Part shown: positions 1-8,131 of the stretch, piece by piece
Layout: every line of letters starts with the position of its first letter
How positions within the stretch are numbered: the stretch's first letter is position 1
Assembly (NCBI GenBank): GCA_017962445.1
Contig: JAGCVI010000020.1
Coordinates: 1-64,000, forward strand
From: Bacteroidales bacterium
Lineage (GTDB): Bacteria > Bacteroidota > Bacteroidia > Bacteroidales > P3
Direction of reading: 5' to 3'
Length of the DNA stretch: 64,000 bases
Translations under genes and position numbers: made by a program
The notes under the pieces: generated by a model
Database searches by the model: none
What the model saw: the letters and a program-made list of their open reading frames with translations, nothing else
What the model was told of the DNA's origin: nothing

Positions 1-1164
1 GGTGATAGGCAGAGTCTCGTTCATACGTGTGGTCATCTTGCACATGAAGGTGTTCTGAGTGACGGTGTCGGGATGTGTCGGGTTGGTGTTGTTGATGAAG
101 TGGTTGACGGTGACGTTGAGGATGGAGTCGTTGGCGTTGCCTATCAGGACGTAGTTGGCATCGTTCTCGCGGTCGACACCGCTGAGTTTACCTGTGCGGC
201 TGCGGTACCATTCGTAGTTCATGGCGCCTTTTGGGGCGGTGATGCGTGCCACGTCGTCGGTCTCGCCTGCGGCGCAACCGTTGGCGTTAAGCTTCATGGG
301 CTGGCATTCACCTGCAATATAGCAGCAGGCATAGTGTTGGCTCATGCTGCAGTCGCCTGCCGCAATCTTGATGCGGACGCGCTGGTAGAGCAGGTTGTTG
401 AGGTTGATGATGACCTTGTTCCATGGCAGGTAGATATTGTCGCCGTAGATAGACGATGCCGTGCCGGTGGTTGACTGTTGTCCGGTGGCACCAAGATAGA
501 ATGGGGCCACACTCTGTGTTTGTCCAACAGGGGTAGGACGGATGTAGCACAGCGTGTCGCCGCCGGCCAGCTGCCAGGTTGAGCCTACCTGTTTTTCGAC
601 GGTGATGACGAACTCGGGATTCTCGGCAGCGCTGTGCTGACCGTTCTGCAGCGAGAGGGCGTACCAGATGGTGACCAGTGAGTTGTTGAGGTTGACGTTG
701 AATTCGTATGTCAACATCTCTGCACCGTGGTTGCCGCAATAGTTGCCGAGTCGTATTGAACTTGTGAACGACGGGTCGGGCGGCAGGTACGAGAGGCGGT
801 TGTGTGTCTCGGGGTCGAAGCCGGAACCTTTGATGACAAACTGGTTGGAGTGGTCAGTCTGGTTATGGATGTTCACAGACAGAGTTCTTGCTGATGTCTC
901 AAGTCCGATGGTGCATCCGTCGGTGTTGTTGGTGCTTTCAAGGCTGGCAGCCAGGACGGTGTTGCTAAATGTCGATCCCATGGTGCTGCAGGTGCTCGCT
1001 GTGGCATTCTTGCTGCCTGTGAATCCTGTCCACAGGGAGTTTGCGGTTCCTCCGGTGAAGGTGAAGTTGGTAGGGTTTTTAAGACCCAGACAGTCAACGT
1101 TCTGAGCCCAAGCCGTCAGCGAGGCGGTCAGTAGGGCGCAAACTGTTAGTACAAACCTTTTCAT
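1..1164 (-). CDS. Exported protein of unknown function, cut by the left edge
   Basis: An open frame of 388 codons starts with ATG at 1164 on the minus strand and runs without a stop to base 1, so the C-terminus lies outside the window. The first 20 or so residues (MKRFVLTVCALLTASLTAWA, then QN) form a clear signal peptide with an AWA cleavage site. The mature part is rich in Asn, Thr, Ser and Gly and has scattered cysteines, like the beta-sandwich surface proteins of Bacteroidota. Near residue 330 a segment with the pattern MNYEWYRS resembles PKD or Ig-like modules found in T9SS cargo. A C-terminal sorting domain cannot be checked because the end is missing. The rpsA terminator lies upstream, so the gene probably has its own promoter, though I see no convincing TAnnTTTG box. 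Function unknown. Confidence 0.8.
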   Translation of the reverse strand, partial: MKRFVLTVCALLTASLTAWAQNVDCLGLKNPTNFTFTGGTANSLWTGFTGSKNATASTCSTMGSTFSNTVLAASLESTNNTDGCTIGLETSARTLSVNIHNQTDHSNQFVIKGSGFDPETHNRLSYLPPDPSFTSSIRLGNYCGNHGAEMLTYEFNVNLNNSLVTIWYALSLQNGQHSAAENPEFVITVEKQVGSTWQLAGGDTLCYIRPTPVGQTQSVAPFYLGATGQQSTTGTASSIYGDNIYLPWNKVIINLNNLLYQRVRIKIAAGDCSMSQHYACCYIAGECQPMKLNANGCAAGETDDVARITAPKGAMNYEWYRSRTGKLSGVDRENDANYVLIGNANDSILNVTVNHFINNTNPTHPDTVTQNTFMCKMTTRMNETLPIT

Positions 1165-1290
1165 ATTGTTTATTTTTGATTTTTTATTCCGAGTTTTTTG
1201 TCCCTTTCGGGGATGCGGTTTTTGGCCGTTTGTTTGTATGTCGCATCTCGAGGCGATTTTGTTGCGTCAATAATAAAAAAAAATATAAAA

Positions 1291-1318
1291 AAAATGAGAC
1301 GCGTGCGCGTCTCATTTT
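1291..1318 (-). terminator. Rho-independent terminator of rpsA
   Basis: A perfect 13-bp inverted repeat (AAAATGAGACGCG with CGCGTCTCATTTT, 2-nt centre) sits 46 bp past the rpsA stop. On the minus strand it is followed by a long T-rich tract (1271-1290), which makes it an intrinsic terminator for rpsA and separates it from the exported-protein gene at 1164. Confidence 0.85.
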
Positions 1319-1363
1319 ATAAGTAGCATAATTTCATTGAATTATGCTTTTGAAGATTCGAAA

Positions 1364-3166
1364 TTATTTTTCCTCTTCAGTGGTGCCTTTTTCCAATTCC
1401 TCTTTCAAGTTGGCGAGCACGTCGAGGTCACCGAGGGTGGTCTTCTCGAGGGTGTCGTTGATTTTCTTGACAGTTTTCTTGGTAGCACGTTCTTTCTTGG
1501 CCTCGCTGTCATCGCCCTTGGTGTCGCCTTCGCCGTCCTGGTTGACTCTGGTGTGGGAAACGATGATTTTCTTGTTCTCTTTCGAGAATTCGATAACCTT
1601 GAAATCGAGGGTTTCGTCAACCTTGGCCTTGCTCTTGTCGGCCTTCTCGAGGTGACGCATTGGGGCGAAGCCTTCCACGCCGTAGGGGAGGGTAACGGTT
1701 GCACCCTTGTCGTTCATGGCACTGATGGTGCCCTGGTGAACGGAACCGACGGTGAAGATGCTTTCGTAGACATCCCAAGGATTCTCCTCAAGCTGTTTGT
1801 GGCCGAGGCTGAGGCGGCGGTTGTCGGCATCGACTTCGAGAACGACGACGTCAATCTTGTCGCCAATCTTGGTGAACTCGGCGGGATGCTTGATTTTCTT
1901 GCTCCAGCTGAGGTCGCTGATGTGGATGAGGCCGTCGACGCCTTCTTCAAGCTCGACAAAGATACCGAAGTTGGTGAAGTTGCGGACAGTGGCGGTGTGC
2001 TTGCTGCCGACGGGGTATTTCTCGGCGATGGCCAGCCACGGGTCGGGCATGAGCTGCTTGATGCCGAGGCTCATCTTGCGCTGTTCGCGGTCGAGGGTGA
2101 GGATGACGGCTTCTACTTCGTCACCTACCTTCATGAAGTCCTGAGCGCTGCGCAGATGCTGGCTCCAGCTCATCTCGCTGACATGGATAAGACCTTCGAC
2201 ACCGGGGACGATTTCGATGAAAGCACCGTAGTCGGCGATGACAACGACTTTACCCTTGACATGGTCGCCTTCCTTGAGGTTGGGATCGAGGGCATCCCAT
2301 GGATGAGGTGTGAGCTGTTTCAGACCGAGGGCTATGCGGCGTTTTGCCTCGTCGAAATCGAGGATAACGACGTTGATTTTCTCGTCAAGGTGGACAATCT
2401 CCTCGGGATGGGAGATGCGGCCCCAGCTGAGGTCGGTGATGTGGATGAGGCCATCCACGCCGCCGAGGTCGATGAACACACCGTAGCTGGTGATGTTCTT
2501 GACAACGCCTTCAAGCACCTGGCCTTTCTCGAGGTGGGAGATAATCTCTGCCTTCTGGGCTTCGATTTCGTCCTCGATGAGGGCTTTGTGTGAAACGACG
2601 ACGTTCTTGTATTCGTGGTTGATTTTGACAACTTTGAATTCCATGTTCTTGTCGACAAAGACATCGTAGTCGCGGATGGGCTTGACGTCGATCTGCGAGC
2701 CGGGGAGGAAGGCTTCGATGTTGTCGAAAACGGTGACGATAAGACCGCCTTTGGTGCGGCTCTTGACGTAGCCGGTGATGATTTCCTGGTTCTCGTAGGC
2801 CTGGTTGACACGCTCCCACGATTTGAGGATGCGGGCTTTCTTGTGTGAAAGCATCAGCTGGCCGTTGGCGTCTTCCTGGCTCTCAACGTAGACTTCAATC
2901 TTGTCGCCAGCTTTGAAATCGGGATTGTAACGAAGTTCCGAAGCGGGGATAACGCCGTCGGACTTGAATCCGATGTTCACCACGGCCTCGCGGTCGTTGA
3001 TGGAGACGATGGTGCCTTCTATTACTTCCTGTTCGGTGAACTGGTTGAAAGTCTTGGCATAGGCTTCAGCCTGTTCGTCAATCTGAGCTTGGTTCTTTTT
3101 GTCGGTTTTGGAATCGATGGCACTCCAATCGAAATCCTCTAGGGGTTTGACATCTTTATAGTTCAT
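1364..3166 (-). CDS. rpsA: 30S ribosomal protein S1
   Basis: This 600-residue protein carries six consecutive S1 (OB-fold) RNA-binding repeats from about residue 45 to 545. Repeats 3 to 5 show the typical pattern of GVFIDL or similar, then GLIHITDLSW or similar. S1 binds mRNA on the small subunit and helps load leaders that lack a Shine-Dalgarno sequence, as is usual in Bacteroidota. The C-terminal 50 or so residues are highly charged and rich in Lys and Glu. The ATG at 3166 gives the expected N-terminus. A TATCTTTG box lies about 110 bp upstream and a strong terminator lies just downstream, so the gene appears monocistronic. Antisense open frames across it reflect codon bias only. Confidence 0.97.
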   Translation of the reverse strand: MNYKDVKPLEDFDWSAIDSKTDKKNQAQIDEQAEAYAKTFNQFTEQEVIEGTIVSINDREAVVNIGFKSDGVIPASELRYNPDFKAGDKIEVYVESQEDANGQLMLSHKKARILKSWERVNQAYENQEIITGYVKSRTKGGLIVTVFDNIEAFLPGSQIDVKPIRDYDVFVDKNMEFKVVKINHEYKNVVVSHKALIEDEIEAQKAEIISHLEKGQVLEGVVKNITSYGVFIDLGGVDGLIHITDLSWGRISHPEEIVHLDEKINVVILDFDEAKRRIALGLKQLTPHPWDALDPNLKEGDHVKGKVVVIADYGAFIEIVPGVEGLIHVSEMSWSQHLRSAQDFMKVGDEVEAVILTLDREQRKMSLGIKQLMPDPWLAIAEKYPVGSKHTATVRNFTNFGIFVELEEGVDGLIHISDLSWSKKIKHPAEFTKIGDKIDVVVLEVDADNRRLSLGHKQLEENPWDVYESIFTVGSVHQGTISAMNDKGATVTLPYGVEGFAPMRHLEKADKSKAKVDETLDFKVIEFSKENKKIIVSHTRVNQDGEGDTKGDDSEAKKERATKKTVKKINDTLEKTTLGDLDVLANLKEELEKGTTEEEK

Positions 3167-3273
3167 AAAGATAATAAAAATAAATAAATGTGGCTCCTGC
3201 CCGCCGGTTTAACATAGGTTAACTGGCTGTGTTTTACCAAATTGACAGGAATCTGGCCGCACAACCGAAAGTG

Positions 3274-3281
3274 CAAAGATA
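3274..3281 (-). promoter_or_regulatory. Probable rpsA promoter (-7 element)
   Basis: The minus strand reads TATCTTTG followed by CA, an exact match to the Bacteroidota -7 element TAnnTTTG. A clear -33 TTTG is not visible. It would give rpsA a leader of about 100 nt, room for the autoregulatory leader known for S1 in other bacteria, though no specific structure was recognised. Confidence 0.6.
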
Positions 3282-3314
3282 CAAATAATTTGAAATATAG
3301 TAGAATAAAATAAA

Positions 3315-3341
3315 AAAAAGCCTCGCAGTGCGAGGCTTTTT
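3315..3341 (-). terminator. Rho-independent terminator of the 198-residue lipoprotein gene
   Basis: The stem GCCTCGC/GCGAGGC has a 3-nt loop and is extended by A/T pairs on both sides, so it can act in both directions. On the minus strand it follows the stop at 3360 by about 20 bp and runs into TTTTTTTT. Confidence 0.85.
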
Positions 3342-3359
3342 TATTGCAACTTGCAAAAA

Positions 3360-3956
3360 TTATTTTTTGTCGAAAGTGCAAGCTTTCTTGCTGTTGTCAG
3401 CTTTTGCAGGGGTAGCCCACTCGTTCCAGTGGATGTTCTTCATGGTTCCCTTCAGGGTGTTGATGTCAGAAGCATCCATGTTCTCGAAGTGGACGATCTG
3501 GTTTTCCTGATCGTAGTTAGCAAGAGCAGTAGCATAGTCGGTGTACTCCTCGCTCCAGTTGCCGCTGAGGGTCAGAGCGGTGAGGTCGATAGCGCTGATG
3601 GTCTCGCTCCAGGAATCGGTGTTGGGATAGAAGTTGTAGATGTCGCCGTTAACCAGGTCGTTCTCATCGCGATAGCGCATGTAGTCGCCATCAGAGGTCT
3701 GGGCATTGTAGGTACCAGCAACGCACTGCAGCCAACCAGAGACGGTAACGTCATTGGTAGCATTTGCGCAGTTCAGTGTGATGTACTGATATTCAGTGTA
3801 GTCATAAGCTTCGACAGAGGCAGCGTCCCAAACGGTGGTAGCTTTCTCGATACGATAGGTGTTGTCGGCCAAGCCTTCTTCTTCGTCATCACCGCAGGCG
3901 GTGAACAGGCAGGTTGCCAGTGCGGCAACGCCAAAAAGTGTGAAAATCTTTTTCAT
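3360..3956 (-). CDS. Probable surface lipoprotein, unknown function
   Basis: The 198-residue product begins with a lipoprotein signal peptide ending in FTAC (lipidated Cys about residue 21). The residues that follow (GDDEEE) are acidic, matching the lipoprotein export signal that sends Bacteroidota lipoproteins to the outer face of the outer membrane. The mature part is acidic and rich in Asp, Thr, Tyr and Asn, with no motif I recognise. A strong terminator follows. It is the last of three small envelope genes in a row (4877 to 3360), separated by 59 and 67 bp, which may be expressed together. Surface location is inferred from the signal alone. Confidence 0.8.
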   Translation of the reverse strand: MKKIFTLFGVAALATCLFTACGDDEEEGLADNTYRIEKATTVWDAASVEAYDYTEYQYITLNCANATNDVTVSGWLQCVAGTYNAQTSDGDYMRYRDENDLVNGDIYNFYPNTDSWSETISAIDLTALTLSGNWSEEYTDYATALANYDQENQIVHFENMDASDINTLKGTMKNIHWNEWATPAKADNSKKACTFDKK

Positions 3957-4023
3957 TGTTAATTGAAATTTAATTTGTTAATAAATTAATTTTTGATTTG
4001 TCTTTAGAATTTGATTGTTTCGA

Positions 4024-4473
4024 CTAGTTTTCGTTTGCAGTACCTTCCTGTTTCTGTTTAGGTCCCATAAGAATATGCACTTTCCACTGCCCGTCGCGGA
4101 GCACGAGGTTGACTTCTCCGGTCTGCTTTTTAATTGGAGTGGTCTTGCGAAACTGAACTGTTGCAGTAGTATCGCTTGTCAGCTCCACTTTTTTAATCTT
4201 TATTTTCGCAGGGGTGTCAGACTCTATGTATCCAGGCTCTACGGCTTTTACAAGGTTGCGACTGATTCTGATGATTCCATTCTGTGTTTCAGTGGTACAA
4301 TAAGGAACCGCATCTTCAACCCTGTAGTTGCCCATGGCGTCAAGATAGTTGTATGCTGCTTCGCGGATTAAGCGTTTTGGATTGCCATCGCCACTGCCGT
4401 TGGGGCATGAGTCAGAACCCATGGTGAACAACATGGCAGTTATTACGATGAGAACCTTGCAGATTTTTTTCAT
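4024..4473 (-). CDS. Small exported protein, DUF4878-like (NTF2-like fold)
   Basis: The 149-residue product has an N-terminal hydrophobic segment (residues 6-18) typical of a signal peptide. A cysteine follows in MGSDSC, but the residues before it do not make a good lipobox. The body has the layout of the DUF4878 or lumazine-binding-like NTF2 fold. An N-terminal helix (AAYNYLDAMGNYRVEDA) leads to the segment PYCTTETQNG, then strands ending in VNLVLRDGQWKVHI. This fold is common in small Bacteroidota envelope proteins of unknown role. The family assignment is from pattern only. It sits between two lipoprotein genes on the same strand. Confidence 0.65.
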   Translation of the reverse strand: MKKICKVLIVITAMLFTMGSDSCPNGSGDGNPKRLIREAAYNYLDAMGNYRVEDAVPYCTTETQNGIIRISRNLVKAVEPGYIESDTPAKIKIKKVELTSDTTATVQFRKTTPIKKQTGEVNLVLRDGQWKVHILMGPKQKQEGTANEN

Positions 4474-4532
4474 TGGAAGGGATTTCTAAAAAAGAATCCA
4501 GTCGAATTGCTATACTTTAACAGTGCAGATAA

Positions 4533-4877
4533 TTATTTCTTTCCACTGCTTTTGACATCAGCACCAGGGAGAACACCCTTAGGAGTGGAGGCAGCCTGGA
4601 CTTCTTTCTTGTTGTTGTCGTTTACGGGAGCAGCCTTCTTGGTGGTAGCTTTTTTAGTGGTCGTGGTGGTGTTTTCGGCAACAGCGGGTTCGGGTTCCGG
4701 TTCGGGATCAGGAACAATAGCATCTTCTGCACCATCGCTGTTCTGGTTGTTGTCGACTACGGCTGCTTTGACCGTGTCATTTTTTTTCTGGCTGTCGTTT
4801 TTCTTGGCACCGCCATTGCAGGCTGCGAAAGCCACAAAAGCTAAAGAAATAGCTAAAACACTAACTAATTTTTTCAT
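4533..4877 (-). CDS. Small low-complexity lipoprotein
   Basis: The 114-residue product has a lipoprotein signal peptide ending AFAAC (Cys about residue 20). The mature part is low complexity: Lys/Asn/Asp-rich, then an acidic proline run (PDPEPEPEP) encoded by 6-bp imperfect repeats near 4684-4713, then TTTTTKKATTKKAA, then a basic tail. It looks like an extended cell-wall-spanning or spacer lipoprotein. No catalytic domain is visible. A TACTTTTG box lies about 70 bp upstream, so this may be the first gene of the small envelope cluster. Confidence 0.75.
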   Translation of the reverse strand: MKKLVSVLAISLAFVAFAACNGGAKKNDSQKKNDTVKAAVVDNNQNSDGAEDAIVPDPEPEPEPAVAENTTTTTKKATTKKAAPVNDNNKKEVQAASTPKGVLPGADVKSSGKK

Positions 4878-4946
4878 GTTGATTGTTTTTAATAGGTTAA
4901 TAATTGGTTAATTAATTTTTCTGATTATTCTTTATTAAAATCGATG

Positions 4947-4954
4947 CAAAAGTA
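4947..4954 (-). promoter_or_regulatory. Probable promoter (-7 element) of the envelope-protein cluster
   Basis: The minus strand reads TACTTTTG then CA, an exact TAnnTTTG match, 70 bp upstream of the ATG at 4877. The -33 position is AT-rich without a clear TTTG. Confidence 0.55.
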
Positions 4955-5007
4955 CACTATTTTTTTTATATAGCATGAATTATTAAGTTTTTTTTTGTTT
5001 TCATGCT

Positions 5008-6153
5008 TTATTTCGCTTGTGTAGATGGCTGGTTCTTGATGTCCAGCGCATCGCGAATACCGTTGCCTAAAATCATGAATGCCAAAACAATAAGCATGAT
5101 GGCTATGCCGGGAATGAAGGCTTGGTAGGCTGAATCGAGCAGTATCTGTCCGTAGTTCTCTTTAACCATAGAGCCCCATGACGGCATGGGTGGCTGGACG
5201 CCTATTCCGAGAAAACTGAGGCCTGCTTCGAGCAAAATGGCCGTTGCAAAATTTGATGCAGTGATAACGATGACGGGTCCCATAATGTTTGGCAGTATGT
5301 GGCGGAAGATAATGCGCGGGGTGCGGTAGCCGAGTGCGCGTGCTGCCTCGACGTATTCTTTCTCCTTGACGGAGAACACCTGTCCACGCACTACACGGGC
5401 CACGTCGACCCACATGGTGAGTCCCACGGCGATGAACACCTGCCAGAACCCTTTGCCGAGAGCGAAGGTGATGGCGATGACAAGCAGCACGGTAGGAATG
5501 GACCATACCACGTTGATGAACCACATTATCAGGTTATCGACCCAGCCGCCGTAGTAAGCGGCCAGCGAGCCGAGAAGTATGCCGACAAGCAGTGCTATGG
5601 CTACGGCGATGAATCCCACGGAGAGGCTTACACGGCTGCCTATCATGACTTGACTCAGCACGTCGCGACCGTAGGTGTCGGTGCCGAAGATGAAGGTCCG
5701 TGTTTTGATGTCTTTGACTTGCGAGTTGGCGAAGCGTATTACCTCGCCGTCGTTGGGGACAGAACCAGTGAAGGTCTCTATTTCAATGCTGTCGCCGATG
5801 GTGCGGTGGCTGTAGACTGGTATGGCGGTGGCATCGAGGGGCTTGCCCTTGGCGAGGGTCTTCACGAGGCCGCGGTTTTCGTGTGGCATACCATCGTCGA
5901 CATAAACGAATGTGGCGTGGCTGAAGGGCTTCTGCGATGCGAGTTCAAGATATTGCTGATTGCAGTAGGGTGTGTGGTCGGGGGTGATTAGGTAGCCAAG
6001 CAGGGCGACGACGGCGAAGATGGCGATGACTACCATGCTCGCCATTGCCATGCGGTTGCGTCGCAGACGTTGCCAGAAGAGCGTGCCGGGACTGCTACTG
6101 CCATTGCTGGCGGCAGCTTCGACAAAGGCTTTCTGTTTTCGGCGAATATGCAT
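5008..6153 (-). CDS. ABC transporter inner-membrane permease, OppC/DppC family
   Basis: The 381-residue permease belongs to the peptide/nickel (Opp/Dpp) type. TM1 is at about residues 36-57, GTDTYGRDVLSQ at 157-168 marks the start of the transport core, and the EAA loop that contacts the ATPase is at 269-290 (EAARALGYRTPR). About five membrane segments span 172-365. The region between TM1 and the core is about 100 residues, longer than in the classic E. coli proteins and predicted extracytoplasmic. No OppB, OppA or ATPase gene is nearby; instead it is the last gene of an operon with lptG, sufE and sufT (45 bp after sufT). The substrate is unknown; peptides are likely from the family. Confidence 0.88.
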   Translation of the reverse strand: MHIRRKQKAFVEAAASNGSSSPGTLFWQRLRRNRMAMASMVVIAIFAVVALLGYLITPDHTPYCNQQYLELASQKPFSHATFVYVDDGMPHENRGLVKTLAKGKPLDATAIPVYSHRTIGDSIEIETFTGSVPNDGEVIRFANSQVKDIKTRTFIFGTDTYGRDVLSQVMIGSRVSLSVGFIAVAIALLVGILLGSLAAYYGGWVDNLIMWFINVVWSIPTVLLVIAITFALGKGFWQVFIAVGLTMWVDVARVVRGQVFSVKEKEYVEAARALGYRTPRIIFRHILPNIMGPVIVITASNFATAILLEAGLSFLGIGVQPPMPSWGSMVKENYGQILLDSAYQAFIPGIAIMLIVLAFMILGNGIRDALDIKNQPSTQAK

Positions 6154-6198
6154 CTTGGCTTTTGGAGTTAGAGGAAATCTTGCGACAAGTCTGTCTGG

Positions 6199-6516
6199 CT
6201 ATAAAAACCCTAATTCCACTTTTGTTTCATCGCTCAGGTTGTCGAACGACCAGGGCGGGTCGAAAGTCAGTTCGACATCGACTGATTTGATTCCTTCAAT
6301 GTAGCTTATCATGTCCTTGACCTCGCGGAACATGTATTCGGCCTCAGGACAGTCGGGTGCAGTCATGGTCATCAGCACTTTGACGTTGAAATCGTCGTCG
6401 ATGTCGATGTTGTAGATAAGCCCGAGGTCGTAGATGTTGACAGGTATCTCAGGGTCGTAGATGTTTTTCAGGCAGTTGATGACTGCAGCATTGATGGTTT
6501 CTTTGGTGGGGGACAT
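6199..6516 (-). CDS. Fe-S assembly factor, SufT/MIP18 (DUF59) family
   Basis: This 105-residue single-domain protein has the MIP18 hallmarks: DPEIPVNIYDLGLIY at 21-35, then TAPDCP at 52-57 with the conserved cysteine at 56, then an end with the conserved DPPW motif. Family members help mature Fe-S proteins together with the SUF machinery. It starts 10 bp after the sufE stop, which supports a joint role. The full SUF cluster (sufBCDS) is not in this window. Confidence 0.9.
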   Translation of the reverse strand: MSPTKETINAAVINCLKNIYDPEIPVNIYDLGLIYNIDIDDDFNVKVLMTMTAPDCPEAEYMFREVKDMISYIEGIKSVDVELTFDPPWSFDNLSDETKVELGFL

Positions 6517-6526
6517 TTTATTTCTC

Positions 6527-6946
6527 TTATTTTTTCATGCTATATGCGAGGGCGTACATCTTGATTTGCTTTATCATGGATGTCAGGCCGTTGGAGCGTG
6601 TCGGCGACAGGTGTTCCTTGAGGCCAATGACATCGATGAAATGCAGGTCGGCATCAAGGATGTCCTTTGCAGACTGTCCGTTGAAGGTGCGTATAAGCAG
6701 AGTGATGATGCCTTTTGTTATGACGGCGTCGCTGTCGGCGGCAAAGTAGAGCTTGCCGTCGCGAGCCTCGCAGCTAAGCCACACGCGGCTCTGGCAGCCT
6801 TTGATGAGGTTGCTTTCGGTTTTCTGCTTCTCGTCGATGACAGGGCATTCCTTGCCAAGCTCGATTAGGTAGCTATATTTGTCAAGCCATTCGTCGAAAT
6901 TGGCGAATTCGTCGATGATTTGGTTTTCAATTTCCAGGATGGTCAT
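6527..6946 (-). CDS. sufE: SufE family sulfur acceptor
   Basis: This 139-residue protein matches SufE in length and layout. The sulfur-accepting cysteine is Cys51 in the motif LIKGCQSRVWL. SufE takes persulfide sulfur from the cysteine desulfurase SufS and passes it to the SufBCD scaffold in the cytoplasm. The gene lies 22 bp after lptG and 10 bp before the sufT-like gene on the same strand, so the three are probably one transcript. The start at 6946 gives the usual N-terminus of about 20 residues before the conserved helix. Confidence 0.93.
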   Translation of the reverse strand: MTILEIENQIIDEFANFDEWLDKYSYLIELGKECPVIDEKQKTESNLIKGCQSRVWLSCEARDGKLYFAADSDAVITKGIITLLIRTFNGQSAKDILDADLHFIDVIGLKEHLSPTRSNGLTSMIKQIKMYALAYSMKK

Positions 6947-6968
6947 GAATGTTTATGGGTTTAAAGGT

Positions 6969-8063
6969 TTATTTTGGTGCTTTCTTGATTAGTATCGCTG
7001 CGGCGATGCCAAACGTTACCTGCGGCAACAGCACTGCCAGCAGTGGATTCAGGTTGCCGTTGATGGAGAAGACGCTGCATACCTTCATGAAGACGATGAA
7101 TGCGAAGGCGAGGCTGATGCCGATGGCGAGATGAACTCCGATGCCGCCACGAGACTTGCGTGATGAAATCGCCACACCGATAAAGGTCATGATTATGAAT
7201 GCCAATGGGTTGAGCAGGCGTTGGTATAGTTCGAGTTTAGCGGTGATCACGGTGCCAGAGCCTCTCATTCTCTCGTGCTGGATATGGCGGTAGAGTTCAG
7301 GACTGTTCATCGTGGCTATCTGCTTGGCGGCTTGGTTGAAGTCTTCTGGCTTGAGGTTCAGTTTCAGGCGCTCCTTGTTGGCGATGTTGAAGGTCTCCTT
7401 GTCGCCGTCGAAGGTACGATGCCGCAGGCCTATGGCGTTCCACTCGTCGGCGAGCGAGTCGTAGACGAGCTTGCTGACGTATTTCCTGTCGGTCAGGTTG
7501 TTGTCGCTGTCGTAGGTGTCCTGCGTGAAGAGTTGCGCGGTGTTGCCGTTCACGTCGTAGCTGAAGGTGTAGACCTGTACGCCCTTGCTTGTCTGGAAAT
7601 GCAGGTTGCTGTAGTAGTTGTGCTTCTTGGTCTTGATATACTTGGCTTCAAACTCTTTGAGGTGCACGTTGCTCATCGGGATGACGAAGTTGCCGACAAT
7701 GAGGATGAGCAGGGCGAGTATCAGCGAACCGTGAAGGTATGGCCTCAGCATACGCCGGTAGCTGATGCCGCTGCCAAGGATGGCGATAATTTCGGTGTTG
7801 CCCGCCATCTTTGAGGTGAAGAAGAGTGTGGAGATGAATACAAACAGCGGTCCGTAGAGATTGAAGAAGTTGGGAATGAAGTTGAGATAGTATTTGAAGA
7901 TTATCTCGTTGAGAGGTGCGTTGTTACGGATGAAGTCGTCGAGTTTTTCGGAGACATCGAAGGTGATGACGATGACGATGATGATTACCAGCCACATCAG
8001 AAACGTCTTGAGATACTTGCCCAAGATGTAGCGATCTATAAGCGGGTAATTCCTTTTCGTCAT
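6969..8063 (-). CDS. lptG: LptF/LptG family permease (LPS export)
   Basis: The 364-residue YjgP/YjgQ-family protein has three N-terminal membrane segments (about 18-36, 60-82, 110-130), a periplasmic beta-jellyroll of about 140 residues, and three C-terminal membrane segments. Family members form the inner-membrane part of the LptB2FG exporter that lifts LPS to the periplasmic bridge. LptF and LptG are hard to tell apart from sequence alone, so the symbol is tentative. A terminator lies just upstream (8083-8112), so this is the first gene of the lptG-sufE-sufT-oppC run. Confidence 0.85.
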   Translation of the reverse strand: MTKRNYPLIDRYILGKYLKTFLMWLVIIIVIVITFDVSEKLDDFIRNNAPLNEIIFKYYLNFIPNFFNLYGPLFVFISTLFFTSKMAGNTEIIAILGSGISYRRMLRPYLHGSLILALLILIVGNFVIPMSNVHLKEFEAKYIKTKKHNYYSNLHFQTSKGVQVYTFSYDVNGNTAQLFTQDTYDSDNNLTDRKYVSKLVYDSLADEWNAIGLRHRTFDGDKETFNIANKERLKLNLKPEDFNQAAKQIATMNSPELYRHIQHERMRGSGTVITAKLELYQRLLNPLAFIIMTFIGVAISSRKSRGGIGVHLAIGISLAFAFIVFMKVCSVFSINGNLNPLLAVLLPQVTFGIAAAILIKKAPK

Positions 8064-8082
8064 GTTTGATTATATCAGTGAA

Positions 8083-8112
8083 AAAAGGGGTCCTTTGGGG
8101 AACCCCTTTTCT
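8083..8112 (-). terminator. Rho-independent terminator of mutA
   Basis: The inverted repeat AAAAGGGGT/ACCCCTTTT has a 10-nt centre that can pair further. On the minus strand it follows the mutA stop (8132) by about 20 bp and ends in a run of six T. It separates mutA from lptG. Confidence 0.85.
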
Positions 8113-8131
8113 AAGATGCAGGTATTGTCTA

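Noticed and set aside
1337..2593. Long plus-strand open frame (418 codons) across rpsA
   Set aside because: It is antisense to rpsA, which is a clear six-repeat S1 protein. The translation has no recognisable domain and reflects codon bias.
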